A stretch of 7,120 nucleotides of DNA from Candidatus Dormiibacterota bacterium (lineage in GTDB: Bacteria; Chloroflexota; Dormibacteria; Aeolococcales; Bog-877): positions 5,770-12,889 of the forward strand of contig PKXE01000215.1 in assembly GCA_003132265.1 (NCBI GenBank). The letters are read 5' to 3'. The notes beneath the pieces are model-generated. The model did not search any database, was not told the DNA's origin, and saw only the letters and a list, made by a program, of their open reading frames with translations. The stretch's first letter is position 1. The number at the start of each line of letters is the position of its first letter. Below, piece by piece: positions 6,411 through 7,120 of this stretch. A program made the translations under genes and the position numbers.

Positions 6411-7120
6411 GCTCAGGCGCTGGTCCCGCCAAGGGCCGGAACCGCAGGCGCCCGAGGCAGTCGACCCCGAACTCTGGACGATCTTCCGGGGTCAGGGCGG
6501 TCGGCCAGATCCCCAGCTCCTGCAGACCGCCGACGAGATCCGACGGATCTTGCAGGCGCAGCCGCCGGCCAGCGCAGATCCCGACTACCAGGCCCGACTC
6601 AGAGTCAGCCTGCTGCGGGAGGCCAGGATCGCGCGCGAACCAAGGATCCGACCCCGCCGCTTTGCCTTGCCGCTGGGCGCGACCCTCGGGCTGGCGGGCC
6701 TGGCGATGGTCGCGGTGGTGGTGGCCTCGGTGGTGGCCCTGCCACTCCGGAGAGGCGAGGTGAAGGTCCAAGCGCCGGTTGCCGGCCACCACCGGGTGCC
6801 GGTGACCCAGGCGATTCGGCTCAGCTTCAACCAGCCGATGGACGAGGGGGCGGTGCTCCAGGGGCTGACGATCCACCCAGCCATCTCCTACCAGGCAGAG
6901 TGGCCCGACCCCGAGACCCTGGTGATCTCGCCGGCCCACGCGCTCGCCCCCAACGTCGGGTACGTCGTGACCATCCCCCAAACGGCCGCCCGGGCCCAGA
7001 ACGGCGCCGAGGCAACGGCGGCCATCGTGATCCCCTTCGGGACCGGCTCAGCGCCATCGACCCCCCAGGGCAAGATCCCAGTGGTGGTCTCGACGACGCC
7101 GGGAGCGATGGCCCAGGGGG
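6403..7120 (+). CDS. Single-pass membrane protein with extracytoplasmic Ig-like domain; candidate anti-sigma factor (3' end outside window)
   Basis: The frame runs from the ATG at 6403 to the window edge (239 residues) without a stop. It overlaps the sigma gene stop in ATGGCTAG, so the two are probably co-translated. Residues 1-86 are a charged, cytoplasm-like segment with two possible helices (about 36-52 and 59-78; the second reads DPDYQARLRVSLLREA). They are followed by basic IRPRR and a hydrophobic helix at about 87-115, so the N-terminus is predicted inside. Residues about 123-212 look like a bacterial Ig-like domain of the Big_5/SbsA kind: VPVTQAIRLSFNQPMDEG, LTIHPAI, TLVISPAHALAPNVGYVVTI, then IVIPFGTG. 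A Ser/Thr/Pro-rich stretch follows. The visible part has no cysteine, so the zinc HxxxCxxC anti-sigma motif is absent. Position and topology suggest it restrains or signals to the sigma factor; this is inference. It could instead be a surface protein merely co-expressed with it. Confidence 0.8.
   Translation, partial: MARLRRWSRQGPEPQAPEAVDPELWTIFRGQGGRPDPQLLQTADEIRRILQAQPPASADPDYQARLRVSLLREARIAREPRIRPRRFALPLGATLGLAGLAMVAVVVASVVALPLRRGEVKVQAPVAGHHRVPVTQAIRLSFNQPMDEGAVLQGLTIHPAISYQAEWPDPETLVISPAHALAPNVGYVVTIPQTAARAQNGAEATAAIVIPFGTGSAPSTPQGKIPVVVSTTPGAMAQG

Noticed and set aside
6403..6660. Zinc-binding anti-sigma (ZAS) domain at the start of the membrane protein
   Set aside because: There is no cysteine or histidine in the first 86 residues, so the HxxxCxxC motif is absent.

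Overview
The window is gene-dense, GC-rich bacterial DNA. It has two divergent blocks separated by about 210 bp. The minus strand (5620 down to 1) carries a purine-biosynthesis operon in the order purB-purC-purS-purQ-purL-purF, with purF cut by the window edge. The plus strand (5832 to 7120) carries an ECF-type sigma factor gene and, overlapping its stop codon, a gene for a single-pass membrane protein with an Ig-like domain, cut by the right edge. I see no RNA genes, mobile elements, CRISPR arrays or pseudogenes.

The purine genes are tightly packed: purB/purC overlap by 8 nt, purQ/purL overlap by 4 nt, purS/purQ are 2 nt apart, and purL/purF are 55 nt apart. They encode PRPP amidotransferase (PurF, step 1), the three-part FGAM synthase (PurS, PurQ and the small form of PurL, step 4), SAICAR synthetase (PurC) and adenylosuccinate lyase (PurB, which acts both on the way to IMP and from IMP to AMP). 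The split PurS/PurQ/PurL enzyme excludes the single-chain enterobacterial type of PurL. The PurF N-terminal extension and the roughly 297-residue PurC resemble actinobacterial proteins. Together with the high GC and the sigma factor/Ig-like membrane protein pair, this suggests a Chloroflexota, Dormibacterota or actinobacteria-like lineage. That placement is inference and is weak.

The divergent intergenic region (5621-5831) holds a TATACT -10-like box facing purB, a 10-bp perfect inverted repeat, a small hairpin that would partly hide the purB ribosome binding site, and a GTAAC-N17-CGTT match to ECF-type promoters facing the sigma gene.

The least ordinary part is the sigma factor and its co-translated partner. 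The partner sits where an anti-sigma factor is expected. It has a charged cytoplasmic N-terminus, one transmembrane helix and an outer Ig-like domain, but no zinc-binding anti-sigma (ZAS) motif. A second oddity is purS, which has no normal start codon at the position where the conserved protein should begin.
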